DNA of 64,000 nucleotides from the NCBI GenBank assembly GCA_001949185.1, contig BDGG01000007.1, positions 2,233,887 to 2,297,886 of the forward strand, written 5' to 3'. This DNA is from Ramazzottius varieornatus (taxonomy: Eukaryota > Tardigrada > Eutardigrada > Parachela > Ramazzottiidae). Shown here piece by piece: positions 12,701-24,045 of the stretch (its first letter is position 1; every line of letters begins with the position of its first letter). The position numbers and the translations under genes are program-made. A model generated the notes under the pieces. The model saw only the letters and a program-made list of their open reading frames with translations, searched no databases and had not been told where the DNA came from.

Positions 12701-12884
12701 CCTGAAATCAAAGGCGATCGCTATATGGGTATGCACTATCCATATGCATGTTTTGATTGTTCGATTGTGGGTTTCTCAAATTCATTATGTATACAGACAT
12801 AATTTCGTCTTCTTTACAGCTACGTGCAACGCTTGTCCTTCACAGTATCCCTACCTGAAGAACCCTTCCGGCCAAGATGTGTGA
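9792..12884 (+). CDS. Chitin deacetylase, CBM14-LDLa-CE4 type, catalytic motifs intact
   Basis: Eleven exons: 9792-9879, 10006-10221, 10709-10816, 10884-11077, 11159-11271, 11363-11416, 11603-11811, 11906-12047, 12251-12385, 12469-12728, 12820-12884; 527 residues. A signal peptide (~1-29) is followed by a six-cysteine CBM14 (~35-98), an LDL-receptor class A module (CPPGQLACNGGQC..DCGDYSDEVVC) and a CE4/NodB polysaccharide deacetylase domain. CE4 motifs are complete: FDDA (D199-D200), SHSITH (H255, H259, metal ligands) and RVPF (300-303). The domain order matches the insect Serpentine/Vermiform (CDA1/CDA2) group, secreted enzymes that remove acetyl groups from chitin in cuticle and tracheal matrices. 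First of four paralogs in the window. Intron 2 carries a foldback element. Confidence 0.93.
9911..9960. repeat. GTGCGCCACTTG palindrome copy (intron 1 of chitin deacetylase)
   Basis: The right arm GTGCGCCACTTG is intact and the spacer reads CAGCCCATAAC. The left arm is eroded. It belongs to the ~48-bp family described in the findings. Confidence 0.6.
10251..10606. repeat. Foldback element in intron 2 of the first chitin deacetylase
   Basis: Arms 10251-10395 and 10460-10606 are imperfect reverse complements. Both carry GAAATTATGG, CAGTAAAAATTATGGTACAG, TACTGTAGTG and GCGCACTCAACCACGTGAT in mirrored order. The element fills most of the intron 10222-10708. A related but diverged copy lies in an intron of another paralog (34070-34255). 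Confidence 0.82.
11478..11526. repeat. GTGCGCCACTTG palindrome copy (intron 11417-11602)
   Basis: Left arm CAAGTGGCGCACGCT and right arm GTGCGTCACTTG flank a ~22-bp spacer. Confidence 0.7.
12127..12174. repeat. GTGCGCCACTTG palindrome copy (intron 12048-12250)
   Basis: Left arm CAAGTGGCGCA and right arm GTGCGCCATCTG flank a spacer containing TTAATGGCTG. Confidence 0.65.
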
Positions 12885-15800
12885 TCCAGCCAAAGTCTTG
12901 TCCTTGACTTGTTATAATTTTATGCTCTTTCTGCCAGTCATCCACACTGATTGACTTTCCACCAACTGACAGGCCTTTTTCGACTGTCATCTGTAGACCC
13001 AAAAACAGTACACTCTTTCTTAATAATAAGCATATTTGATACTATCTTGCACTGGTTTCAACCTCTGATATATTCTCTGGATTCTGGAAGACACTGTATT
13101 GATACTGTGCATGGCCATGGGATGGCTGAGCGTCGGCTCGCATATCCTTGCATTCTGCAGAAAGGATTACATTTTTCTTCGCACAGTTTCGTCTACTTGT
13201 AGTATGCCTTGAGACAACTTTGCTGAAGAGAAATGAAATATAGTTTGGTAAGCGGAATTCTATAGCACTCAGGGTGAACAAGGCGCCTGGAAGGCTTTAA
13301 TCATTGACGATGGCGCTGCTAGCAGGAACCGCAAATGTGTGTGACCCCGCTGTAGGGCGGACTTTGATTAGACCTAGAAAGGTTCCAGCTACACATAGGG
13401 AAAGAATGGAGAACAGGTCGGTCGAACCGGGAACCACAGGGAACTTGACCAGCGAAAAAGAAATTAATACCGAAGCGTTGAGACAAAAGGTTCAACCTGT
13501 TGCCGACAAGAACGTCAACTGTAACGTCAGTCTGTTACTGCCAGCAATTACTCGTTAATAGATGGATTTTTGTTAAAGCCACAACACTACGGTAGTTGCC
13601 AACATTCCATTGAGGAAACAAGAAAATTACGGCTACTTTGACTGACATTAAAATGTTTTACGACCGACAGGACCTGCTTTACCGAATTCCAAAGGACCAC
13701 ACACCCAAACAATTTTTCGTGTGCGCCATTATCAATAATAGATGAATTTTGCCAACTACACGCGGAGGCCACAATGCAAAAGACCATTTCCAACTAATTC
13801 ATCCCCAAATCCTTAACACGGAAGTAGAGAAAATTATGTTCCATGACAGACTATGTAAGCGGATACAATGGATCGGGTTAACTATTGTACAATACCGTTC
13901 AAACAAGATTACTTTCACAAACCCGGAAGAGGCAATTCTTCGAATTCAAAGTTGAAACAACAGACGGTTGCGCTCCGTTGTGAAGTTTTGACTCTGCTCT
14001 TACAGAGGTTTGAAGCAGTCATTCTAGCCATGAGTACAGTATTGACAGAAACCGAAAGCTGTAATGGATAGGTTAAAATCAGGTTGACGACGCGTGAAAA
14101 GACAACCCGCAATTACTTTGGAGTTATGTTGACCTCCTGGAAAAAAACAGAGTCACGCCGTAAATCTGTCGTGATATACGCAACATCTCGATGTGAGGCG
14201 AAAAGGCCTGACGTAACCATACGCAACGTTCATTTGAAGTTACCGCATCTTCTTTCTCGTGTTCCCCATGAGAGAGCAATGTAGCCATGTTCGAACACGC
14301 AGAAGAAGAAAGTAAATGAACGACTGTAAGGCACAGTTTCTTCCATCGAGAAGACCATTGTTCTGTTTCAGTCAATGAAAAGTTTGAGGTTAGTGTGACA
14401 GTGAGTTTGTCAGATGGAGAAAGATAGCTAAGCCTTCGCTTCAACTGCGTTTCAGAAAGTGGTACTTGCTCCGCTACATATGGTGCTGCGTTAGCCGATG
14501 GACAAATGACATGTTGTACACTTCTGCCTCCGTATATTGCCGCTGAAGGTATCGACGGACCTTGATGGACACTTTAATGACATTTGTTTTTGAACAAGCA
14601 TCGAACATGTAAAAATTGTTGACTTGTCCTCTGTATGCCTTTTTCACATTCTCGAGCAGCAAGTCATTCTCATTGTATCATCAAGTTATCAATCCCTTTC
14701 TGCGTCTACGTCTCGCCGATGCTGCGTGGGGTTGGAACTCGGCGAGGAATTTCTTGACGCTAACGCTGAGATATATGGTAGGCCATTGTTGTCTGGCTTG
14801 TGCATCCTCTGATTATCAAGAGGCGTTGCGACTAGGATGACATGGTCAGGACGGTCCAGGTAGCCCGCGCTCTGCCTTCGCCGATCGGAGTTTCGGTCTT
14901 TTGTAAAGAGGGGTAAGTCCAGCCAGCCACGTCCAGCCCAGTCGAGTTCTTGCTTCCTGCTCGAAAGTTTTCCACTCACAAATTTTATGGACGAAATCTG
15001 ATCTAACTAAGCTTGAAATCAGCGTTTAATCAGCTTTTCATCTGATTTTGGCAAGATTTTGACGGAAAAAGGCCATCAATTGGCACGAAATGAGCTTTTA
15101 ATCCTGGTAGAACCTCTAATGGAGAACTCCGCTTTTTTCGTCTGGCGAACCAGAGATCTGGCTGGGCTGGGTTCTCTATCATCGCCAGTTAAAAAGTTTC
15201 TCCATCCAGAGAAAGATGGGAAACTTGTAGCAGCCCAGGTTTTAGCTTTGCGCTGGTTGCGTGTGCTGCATGTTCCTCAGAAATACTTGAATTTGACAAG
15301 CTGCCACTTTTCGTCCGTTGCATTTTGTGTGTTGCGGGGCTGATTCCGATCGTCAGTCAAAGTCGTTCGTTTCACACTTGCCAACCGTGCTTGCACTTTC
15401 TGGCGAACCAAAAAGATATTTATGTGGAGCCGACTACTGGGGGCTGCGTCATCGCATTGTCGTATAAAGCAACAAGTCAGCCAGTCATTAGGCATTGTGC
15501 GGCAGTATGTGCAGTCACGCCTGACCAAGTCAAGGAAGAGAAAAACAGCAAGAACCACCTTTTGAACCTTTCTCCGTTGCACTTGCATGTACGTTGATCT
15601 GGCCCACATATGGCATAATATGGAAAGTCGATGGCGACATACTACCACCGTGTCGGCCTTGCGCGCTGGAACAATAGACAAAGCGTTTGGGCTGTACTAA
15701 TTATCCCCTGCGCCACGCATTCATTGCATTTAATATGACTATAGTTGATCTTCTTGATAAGCGGCTGCCGCTTTTTCATCCAATATCAATATCGACGGTT

Positions 15801-15920
15801 GCATGGTTTCACTTTCTGTTATCTCTTCCAGCAGCCAAGTTGAGTGAAATGAAGCTATCGGATCTCCGTTTCTTCCGTGTGCGAATGCGAATATAACTGA
15901 GATCGATCCTTCTCTGGACC
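12885..15920. other. Intergenic region between the first and second chitin deacetylases
   Basis: About 3 kb with only short, unsupported open frames on both strands. No domain, RNA gene, long inverted repeat or transposon end was recognised by eye. Scattered TAACTGTAAC/TAACGTCAGT motifs near 13510 faintly recall the dispersed family at 8540 and 51000. Confidence 0.35.
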
Positions 15921-18236
15921 ATGCGAGGAAGCACACTGATTCGCTGGATATGGAATGTTATCATATTATTTCATGGTAAGCCTCTCCTATAACGTCCTGG
16001 CCGTCAGATCTTGAAGCTTTGATAAGCTTTTTAAACTAGTTGCTTGTCGTGTGTCATCATCACCATCGTAAAGTAGCTCCCACGTTCTTACCCTGAAAAC
16101 ATTGCGGCTGATGGGAATATTGCAGGAAATAGTCGGAAGGATTCATTCTGTTGCCGCCTAGCTGTAAGTTCGTTTCGTTTCGTTATCTAGTGTTGCAGTG
16201 AGCCGTATTGAAGAAGGTGGTGTACAGTAAGCGAGCTGTATGAGAAGTTACGATGGTGATGCGGCAAATGAATTTGTCATGGGTAGGGATTGGACAAGTT
16301 GAGGTCTGCCAGAGCTTGGTAATAAGAAAGACCTGTCTCTGCTACTTGGTGGAACCGATCTAGATCTAAATCGTGTCTTTGTAGATGTCAGGTGGATAGG
16401 GACGGCGGGACTGTTCGAGTGTCCCTCCCGTTTCGGCTACTTTGCCGACCGCGCCGAATGCACCAAGTATTACATTTGTAACTTTGGCTTCGGCGTCCAG
16501 CAAGAATGTCCCAACGGATTGCAGTTCTCCACACGCTTACGCAACTGCGACTGGATACGCAACATCAACTGCACGCAGTACCCCGGTACAGTCATGCTCT
16601 TACCCACCTCAGCCCACTGATTACCTTGCTCAACTCCTTCATTATCTGCCGCTGCAATCTGAAAAAGCGATTATCACGGCACTTTCTGATTCTCAAGTTG
16701 ATTGACAGGCTTCGCGTACCGCCAAGGGGAAGACTCGTTGCCGTTGCCAGCCTCTGTCGAAACGACGACGGCAGACACGGACATCTACATGCTACCCTTG
16801 AAGAACTCGCGCTTCCCCCCGATATTTGCTCAAGCACGTAAGTGCTCTGTTTTTCTGCTTGCCGTCATTAATTGCCATCTAGCTGAACTGATCAGATTAA
16901 AGATGGTTGGTGTAAGGTAACGCGCAGTGTGTTTGTAGCCCAACGAACGACCACCGGCAGGCCTGAACTGCAAGTCTGCCCGGCCCGACCCTGCAACAGC
17001 AGCACCTGCACAGCCCCCAGATGTCGCTGCGGTAGCTCCGATATCCCCAACGGTATGGACCCGGAAGATGTGCCGCAGATGATTATCATTACGTTCGAGA
17101 ACGCCATCAACGAGTGGACCTATAGCGTCTACCAGAGTATTCTGCGCGAGGATCGAAAGAACCCCAACGGATGCCCCATCAAAGCCACCTTCTTTGTCTC
17201 CCATGAATGGACGGATTATTCTAGCGTGCAGAATTTGTACAGCAGCGGACACGAGATGGCCGTCCTGGGAGTTAGGTAGGCCAATCAACAGAGCAATTCA
17301 TCAACCTTAAAGGACAAAAATAGGTGACGCTATATCCACATCTGACGATTCCTGTCGGTAATGTGCATGCAATACATTGTATTGCTGAGAGTGATTTATT
17401 GGGCTTTACTACCTTCTCTCTAACAGCATTCTTTGCAGATTGGTGTAATATTTTGTCATTTTAGTTTGCTGTATGAGGGGAACAGGAGCGAACATTCCTG
17501 GGAAGAGGAAGTGGCCGGCCAGCGCAAGATCCTTTCCCTTTTCGGCAACGTCTCCAAGGCCGACGTCCATGGTATGCGCGCGCCCTACCTGACCATCGGT
17601 GGAGACGAGCAGTTCAGCATGCTGTACCGCAACGACTTCACCTTTGACTCCTCCATGCCAGTCTTTGAGAACGAACCGCCCTTCTTCCCCTTCACACTGG
17701 ACTGCCTCATCAATAACTACTGCATGATTGACCCCTGCCCCAAGAACTCTTACCCCGGCATCTGGGAGCTGCCCGTCGTCATGTGGAGCGACCTGTCAGG
17801 TTCGCGCTGCAACACGGTCGACGGATGCACCGACTCCATCTCCGCCCCTGAGGTCTTCGAGCTGCTCATGTCCAACTTCGAACGGCACTACAGCACCAAC
17901 CGCGCACCTTTCAACATGTTCATGAGCCCGGCCTGGTTTGCCAAAGAAATGAATACTAAAGCCTTCAAGAAATTCGTCGAGACCATGTTGAGCAAGAAGG
18001 ACGTCTTCTTCGTGACCATTGATCAGGTTATTCAGTGGATGAAGAACCCGACGCCCTTGTCGCAGATCAAGGACTTCAAGCCATGGCAATGTCATGCAGC
18101 TCCACCTACGCCGCCATGTTTGAACCCCAATATCTGCACACCGTGGTTCGAGAAGGCCAAAGAAATCAGACCCCTTAAGACTTGTATGCCTTGTCCAAAG
18201 AAGTATCCCTGGCTGGGTAATGAGGAAGGTCTTTGA
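15921..18236 (+). CDS. Chitin-deacetylase-like protein, CBM14-CE4, predicted catalytically dead
   Basis: Five exons: 15921-15975, 16385-16585, 16709-16837, 16939-17275, 17465-18236; 497 residues. A short signal peptide (MRGSTLIRWIWNVIILFHG) precedes a CBM14 (~27-85: FECPSRFG..CTKYYICNFG..CDWIRNINC) and a CE4/NodB domain; there is no LDLa module. The fold is clearly CE4 (VPQMIIITF, NPNGCPIKATFFVSHEW, MRAPYL, STNRAPFNMF, FKPWQC). However, the Asp-Asp of motif 1 is Glu182-Asn183, and the metal-binding HSxxH of motif 2 is replaced by VLGVSL (237-242). RAPY (279-282) remains. The frame is intact and domain cysteines are kept, so this looks like a selected pseudoenzyme, perhaps a chitin-binding or scaffold protein, rather than a pseudogene. 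Confidence 0.9.
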
Positions 18237-19614
18237 GGAGGTAGCGCCCACTGCCTGACCTACACCTATTGATGGCCTACCTACCTTTTAATTCCACCAC
18301 CATCTTGATCAAGACTTGGTTTGTCCAAGAGCTTATTAGCCTGTGTTCTCTAACTGTGATGCAACTAGTCAATGCTGCCATGTCTATTTGTTCGACGCCA
18401 CCAGCTGCTAGCTATACATAGTTGTATGCACTTGTTGGTCGTCTTTGTTGTCGAAGATGCTGTACTTCCAATTGGTCAAGCAAGTCCAATATGGTAAACT
18501 GCCAGTCTTGTGTGCGTAGTACGTGTTTCCCCGGACAGGGCGCAAAGATCATGGCCCTCTGGAAATAACAGGCTCGTTCTAAGAAGCACCCTCGCGCTCG
18601 ACAATTCGGCTGATAGATTACTGCCCAACACACAAAGTATTGCTATAAACAGCAATTTGATCATGACAACAGACTTGGCCACTATCTTGTCATGGCACAC
18701 CCTGGTCAGTATAGAAGCTACTGTAATGCTTCATAAATCTCTCGCATTACGTCAAAGCACGCATAGTGGGGGGTGGAGGTAAGGGGAGGCGTACAGTACA
18801 CGCCTGTTGCGACGTATGTGTGTGAGACTCATGAAGCATTACAGGACTTCCGCCCTTATAGACAGCTGGTTAAATGACAACTGCTTCCTTGTATCCTCTT
18901 TTTCTCGACGATCCACCATGTCTGACTGTCGGTTCTTCCCTTTCCGCCGCCAAAAGGGTCTGCCGTATTTTCCCTCTCTGCTTGACACAAGGTAACGCAA
19001 TTGCCTTCCAAAATCATCAACCAGTGTGCAGACATACAGGGTGACACGAGAATGACACTGGATTTCGAGAGAGACCGGCAGCTAGAGCCCCCTATCTCTG
19101 TCCTCCGATCATTCATTTCTTTCTATACACTGTACCGTAACTGCAATATCCATAGTGGGGATAAGAAGATATCCGACAGCATCTCTATTGTGTACTTCGC
19201 GACTTGAAGACTTCCTTCAGCCGATTTGAATATCCGCTTGGCCTACAGTTGCGCTGAATCTCACCAGCACTGCACCGCCTAGAAGTTAGTAGGAGAAAAT
19301 TCGACCCGAAGAGGATGTGTTCGTACGGTTTGGTAGCGCTTCAGTATTAAAGTTCAAGGGAAGACTCCGTGAAGTGCGGTGCATTGTTTTCACCATCCTT
19401 CACCGACTCGGTGAAAACTTCACTGGCGCGCTGAAGAACGGTGAAGGATGGTGAAGGAAGTAGACTCGGTCCATTGATTCATTGTATGGTCATACCTTGA
19501 TTAATTGACTAATTTAGGATGAAACCAATCAGTCAAGGTATAATTGATCAATCAATCAATGGATCGAATCTGCTGTCTCCACCATTCTTCACTGCGTCAG
19601 TGAAATTTTCCCCA
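18237..19614. other. Intergenic region with small palindromes
   Basis: No gene was recognised. It contains a 13-bp inverted pair (18722-18734 with 18831-18843, TGTAATGCTTCAT). It also contains a strong hairpin near 19385-19456 (TTCACCATCCTTCACC pairing with GGTGAAGGATGGTGAA), followed by an ATTGATTGATTG-type inverted pair around 19470-19560. Confidence 0.45.
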
Positions 19615-20460
19615 AGTCGGTGAAGGTTAGGGAGAATACACTGTGGGCCAATTAGGTACTGTACAGCAAAAGGGGCCAAGGCCAGAATCGAGTTTTCGAC
19701 CGGTGACGGAGCAATTAAACAGCTGATCAAGCTGCAATCCACAGACGTGAATTAGACAGCTTGATGGGTAGACCTGAGAAAAGTGTGATTAAGTGTGGTG
19801 TTTTTCGGTTCGGTGCTTCTCCACACCGAAACTGGTTTTTCGGTGCGAAAGCCACACCACTTTTTCCGGTGTGGTATGGATCGGACACCACTCTTTCGGT
19901 GCACCACACCAAACCAAATCGAAAAACCGAAAAAAGTCTCAAAGAGCGAATTCACAATTTATTAATCCGTCATCAACAAATCGAACTGCGCTGTAAGAAA
20001 CTCAAAAAAATACCAAGATTTCAAACACATCGAAATTTGCACGGTCGTACTATCTAGTGAACTTTCAACAACAATCAACAGTTAGTCGGATCAACCACGG
20101 GGCGGAACAGCGAGTTTGCGATAATCATCTAGCCAAAGCTAGCTGACTAGCTAATTAAATCTGGTGCACCAAAAGTTTTTCGGTTTGGTGTGATGTAGTG
20201 TTCCTAGACACCGAAACGGCAAATTCGGTGTGACTCGGACACCAATTTTTCGATTTGGTGTTTCAAGCACACCGAAACCAAAAAGAGTGGTTTTTTTCGC
20301 TGTGGTGTGGTGAAACCGCACCATCCTCAGGTCTATTGATGGGCCAATTACTTGGAGCCCAAGTTCTTACGGCACCAATTGAAAAGTCGGGTTTGGCCCT
20401 TCCCCCTTTTACAGTAGCTTATTTGCCTACACTGTATCTTATCTCGCCTAGCTGTTGGAT
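19615..20460. repeat. ~850-bp foldback element with arms built of TTTCGGTGTG/CACACCGAAA palindromes
   Basis: The left arm (~19615-19935) and right arm (~20165-20460) are imperfect reverse complements. Mirrored landmarks are the CAGTGTAT / TACAGTA / CCAATTAGGT block, GGGTAGACCTGAG, and clusters of CACACCGAAA and TTTCGGTG. Each arm also holds several small palindromes of the same unit. A forward frame of ~98 codons in the left arm is a by-product of the repeat. Confidence 0.7.
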
Positions 20461-20571
20461 ATCATGGCCAAGTACGCTACGATATTTGAGCAAGACGGCG
20501 TTTATCTTTGTCAAAACTGCGTTGCGAATCGACGAACTTTTGTGAAGCGCCAGGGAATACAATAGATGAAA

Positions 20572-22946
20572 TTAAGCGTCAAGAACTTCGCCATCAGGAA
20601 TACCAAAATCAGGGAAGAAAGCCGGACAAGGTAAGCAAGTGATCATGTATCCTCCTCGCATCTGGGGGGTGGCTCCTTCCAAGTTACATCCGTGAGGTTC
20701 CTCGCAGACGGGGACGGTGGCGTTAGGCGGACAGGCCCATGGAGCAAAGCTGTTGATACTGGAGAGCGGCGTAGGATTTTGCATCCAGGCAATAATTTGC
20801 GAGGTGGTGACAAAGTAGACGTCCCGATGGGCAGCCAGCGTGCTATCAATCCAGTTGATCAGGCCGACCAAGTGCTCCGGCACGAACCAATTGGTACTCA
20901 TGGAGAGGATGAGAGGGGCTCTGTTGGTGCTGTAGTGTTTCTGAAAGTTCTTCTCCAACATCGCCGACATATCTTCGACGCTTTCGGCGCGCGAGCAGGA
21001 GCCCAGGACCGAGCACTGTTCGTCAAAGACGCCGGTCAGTTGGTTGAGGGGTACTTGCCACAAGCCAGGGAAGGAGCGCGCCGGGCACTGGGCCTGCTTC
21101 TCGGGTGGGTAGCAGCGGTGGGGGATGCGGTAGTTGAGGGTGTAGGGCCAGAGGGGAATGTCCGAAGGCGGCGCCGACATGGTGCTGTCCCACTTGATAC
21201 CGTTGTGGGCCATCATGGAGAACTGGGCGTTGCCGGAACCCTTCAGGTTGGGCACGCGCATGCCTTGCATGCTAGCTTCCGGTATACGGGCAAACTTGGA
21301 TATGATGCGGCGAGCCGTAACAAACTCCCGTTGCAGCTTGTCTTCGCTGGTCTTCAACCAGTAACTTTCCGGTCGATCGTTGCTGGAAAACAAAACAAGA
21401 AATCTTTGTCTGACTGAAAACAACCGGAGGTACTATCGCAGTTGGAAACAGACGAAAATGTCCTTTTAGACAGCGATGGCTCTTTCCATTGTGCAACACT
21501 GTGCCACTACCACTCTCGCACAGCGGTTTGGCCTCTTTTCCAGCGGATTTAGGCATCTTTTCTACACTTACTCGACACCCTTCAGAGCAATCTCTTGGCC
21601 GTCCTTGGCCAGCTTCTCGGTATACTGATAGTTGTTGAACTCGTGGGAGATGAAGAAGGTTCCTCGAATGCCGCAGCCATTAGGGTTGCTTCGGTTGGCG
21701 GCGAAGATGGCATCGTAGATGGGAATGTTGTTGTCATTGATGGCATCTGAAATATTCCAACGCCTAAAGTTATCAATACTTTGTGGAAAGGAGGTCAAGG
21801 AGTGAAGGACAGTAAAGCTGCACCCACCGTCGAACTGAAGAGCAATCATCTGAGGTACTTGGTTGACGGGCAGATCGTCAGGGATGGCGATGCCGTGCGG
21901 ACTGCAAAAGCAATCAGGAAGTTGGCATTGATCTTTGGAGCAAGCATCCGCCCGCAGCGGGTCGTCATCAAGACCTGAAAGGACACGTCAGCTCTTTCAT
22001 GACACTACTGGCAGGCACAATGCATGGCACACATTGCTCTACTGGGCTACTTGGAAAGTGATTTAATTGTACCCAGCGTACTGCGCCCAGTTTGACTTAC
22101 TGCACAAAGTCTCGTCGGAACCGTCAGCGCAATCAGCGACGTTGTTGCAAAACAGCTCTTTGGCCACGCATTTTCCATCGGCACAACTGTAGTCGGTCGC
22201 TGCGCAGTTGGTCGAATTGAAGACTGGGTGAGGAGTTGTCGGTGGCTGGAAATCGGCCTCTGAGCGAAACAAAACGACGGTGACAGCTGGTCAAGGCTAC
22301 TGTCTGTATTTTGAGACGTCGACACATGGATTCAGCAAGATCGTCATGTCCAGTGGCGCCTTTACATGGTGACTGCTTCTGAGCGTGCGCCACTTGGATA
22401 AGTGGATCAAACTGAATTCCTTCTGTTGCTTATTATAATTTGATACAGGGCCTCCCATTGGATAAAGACTTCTTACTGGTATCGAGGGCGCAGTTGTCCA
22501 CTGTCATGGCACTTTTGCCCTCGCAAACCTGGCTGACGACGTTGAAGAAGGTGTCGGGAGGACAAGCCAGCTTGAAGACGACGCCCATGACGCATCGGTA
22601 GAAAGACTTGCATTCTTTTAGGAGGTCGGCCGGCGTGCTGCGAGCTCGTTGGGGGTTCCTGTAGAAAGCTTGGCCCTGTACGCAAGTCGCCGCTTGACTG
22701 AAGGAAAACTGACGCTTCTCCCTCTCGCCGCCGTATACTATGATTAGACAAACAAAAATTTGGAAAATCCTAGAGAAATAGTCGACTTCGCTCTTCTCCA
22801 GCACCTGCTTTAAGTATTCAAGCTTTCAACGCGGAGCTTCAAAGCCAATTTGTAGAGATCGATCATTTTGGGGACGACGGTGGGGGCTTACCTGTTTGCA
22901 GTGTGACGATGGCCAGTAAGGCAACGAGCAGTATCCTGGCCATCAT
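20572..22946 (-). CDS. Chitin-deacetylase-like protein, CBM14-LDLa-CE4, metal-binding motif lost
   Basis: Six exons, read right to left: 22946-22892, 22737-22477, 22259-22101, 21974-21828, 21746-21572, 21382-20572; 535 residues. Signal peptide MMARILLVALLAIVTLQT, CBM14 (six Cys, CVQGQAFYRN..CKSFYRCVMG..CEGKSAMTVDNC), LDLa (CAATDYSCADGKCV..DCADGSDETLC) and CE4. Motif 1 is kept (QFDDA, D207-D208). Motif 2, SHSITH in the active paralog, reads LKGVDN (262-267), so both metal-ligand histidines become Lys263 and Asn267. Motif 3 is RVPN (308-311) instead of RVPF. The flanking residues still align (GQEIA..RPESYW). Catalysis should be abolished while the fold and carbohydrate-binding modules remain. 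It has the same domain order as the gene at 9792, so the two are likely duplicates. Confidence 0.92.
22351..22396. repeat. GTGCGCCACTTG palindrome copy (intron 22260-22476)
   Basis: Left arm CAGTGGCGCC and right arm GTGCGCCACTTG, in an intron of the minus-strand deacetylase-like gene. Confidence 0.65.
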
Positions 22947-24045
22947 GCCGGAAGTCCAGGGGTTCTCCCAGCTGCAGGCAGTAACAAGAGAAGGGCTACA
23001 GAAGATGGGCACTGGTCAGATCTTTCACTGGCTGAAGAAGCCCAGCGCATCAAAAAGAATACCTAACTGTTAACTGCGCTAGCTTCTGTCTTCTGTGTCA
23101 GAAGCCAAAGATGAGACGGTTGCGCAAGATATTACAGCCTTATGCCAGTCTTTCTTACAGACATTTGGCATTCATGTGGGTTTGTGGGTTGATTTTTAGC
23201 CCAAGGCTCTCCACGACTTCCTTTCCGCCACCTCGTACCGCACAAAAGCCGAAGAATCGAATGTCGAAGCAAGGCTTTGGTCAAAGTAAAACAAGTCAGG
23301 CGCCGACTTTCGCTTCTTTTTCGTACTGAACTATCGCTACAGCACAATCACAGTCAGGAAACTGTCGTCAAACAGTGCCACTAAGAAAAGCTTTTATCGT
23401 CAATCTGACACCTTTGACATTCATTCATGACTTGCCAATGAGCACCGCTCTCATTCGAAATTACGCTGCAGCATCCAATAACATTTTCTTCATCGAGGCC
23501 AACAACCGACCAAAACATTTCCATTTCCTGATCTTGTGTGAGACATAGTCAAATGCAGTCGACAAGATTGTTTTCTCAAGTGACGCACACTTCCAGCCCA
23601 TAACACTGTAAAGATGCGCCACTTAGGGACCTCGACAAGATCGTTTCGACATGCGGCGCGTGTAATGAGTGATACTGACTGAACGCGTGCGCGACTCGGG
23701 CGATTGTCCAGTCGGTTTACCGAGCTCTCATATTATACGGTACTTCTTTCGCTAGAGTGTCGAGAAACTTTGCATCCGTCTTACTGAAGGATCAAACTTT
23801 CCTCATTGTTTCCCGCAATTTTTCCTGTACAGTTTCCCGCCGGACAAAAGCTCCATAAAAAGATCCTTATATTAACGTTGACGCATTGGTCTGAACAATT
23901 TTGGGTATACTTGCATGAAACCACAGTGCAGGAGAGGACAGAAATGTGTCAAGGCCAAACTGATCACCATTGTTAAAACAGCACATTTGCCCACAGAAAA
24001 CCAAGTAATAATATCTGGAAATGACATTAAAAAAGAGGAAGAGTT
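22947..24045. other. Intergenic region upstream of the minus-strand deacetylase-like gene
   Basis: It contains one palindrome copy (23577-23625: CAAGTGACGCACACTTCCAG..GATGCGCCACTTAG, then CTCGACAAGATCGTTTCG). It should hold the promoter of the deacetylase-like gene on its left side and the 3' flank of cullin-4 on its right side. Nothing else was recognised. Confidence 0.45.
23577..23625. repeat. GTGCGCCACTTG palindrome copy (intergenic)
   Basis: Near-consensus spacer CCCATAACACTGTAA. The outer arm CGACAAGATCGTTT follows immediately. Confidence 0.7.

Noticed and set aside
19761-20057. A 98-codon frame between the deacetylase genes
   Set aside because: It is generated by the TTTCGGTG repeat arm of the foldback element, and the opposite strand shows equally long frames.
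20692-21417. A 241-codon open frame on the plus strand
   Set aside because: It is exactly antisense to the large last exon of the minus-strand deacetylase-like gene, whose CE4 similarity is clear.
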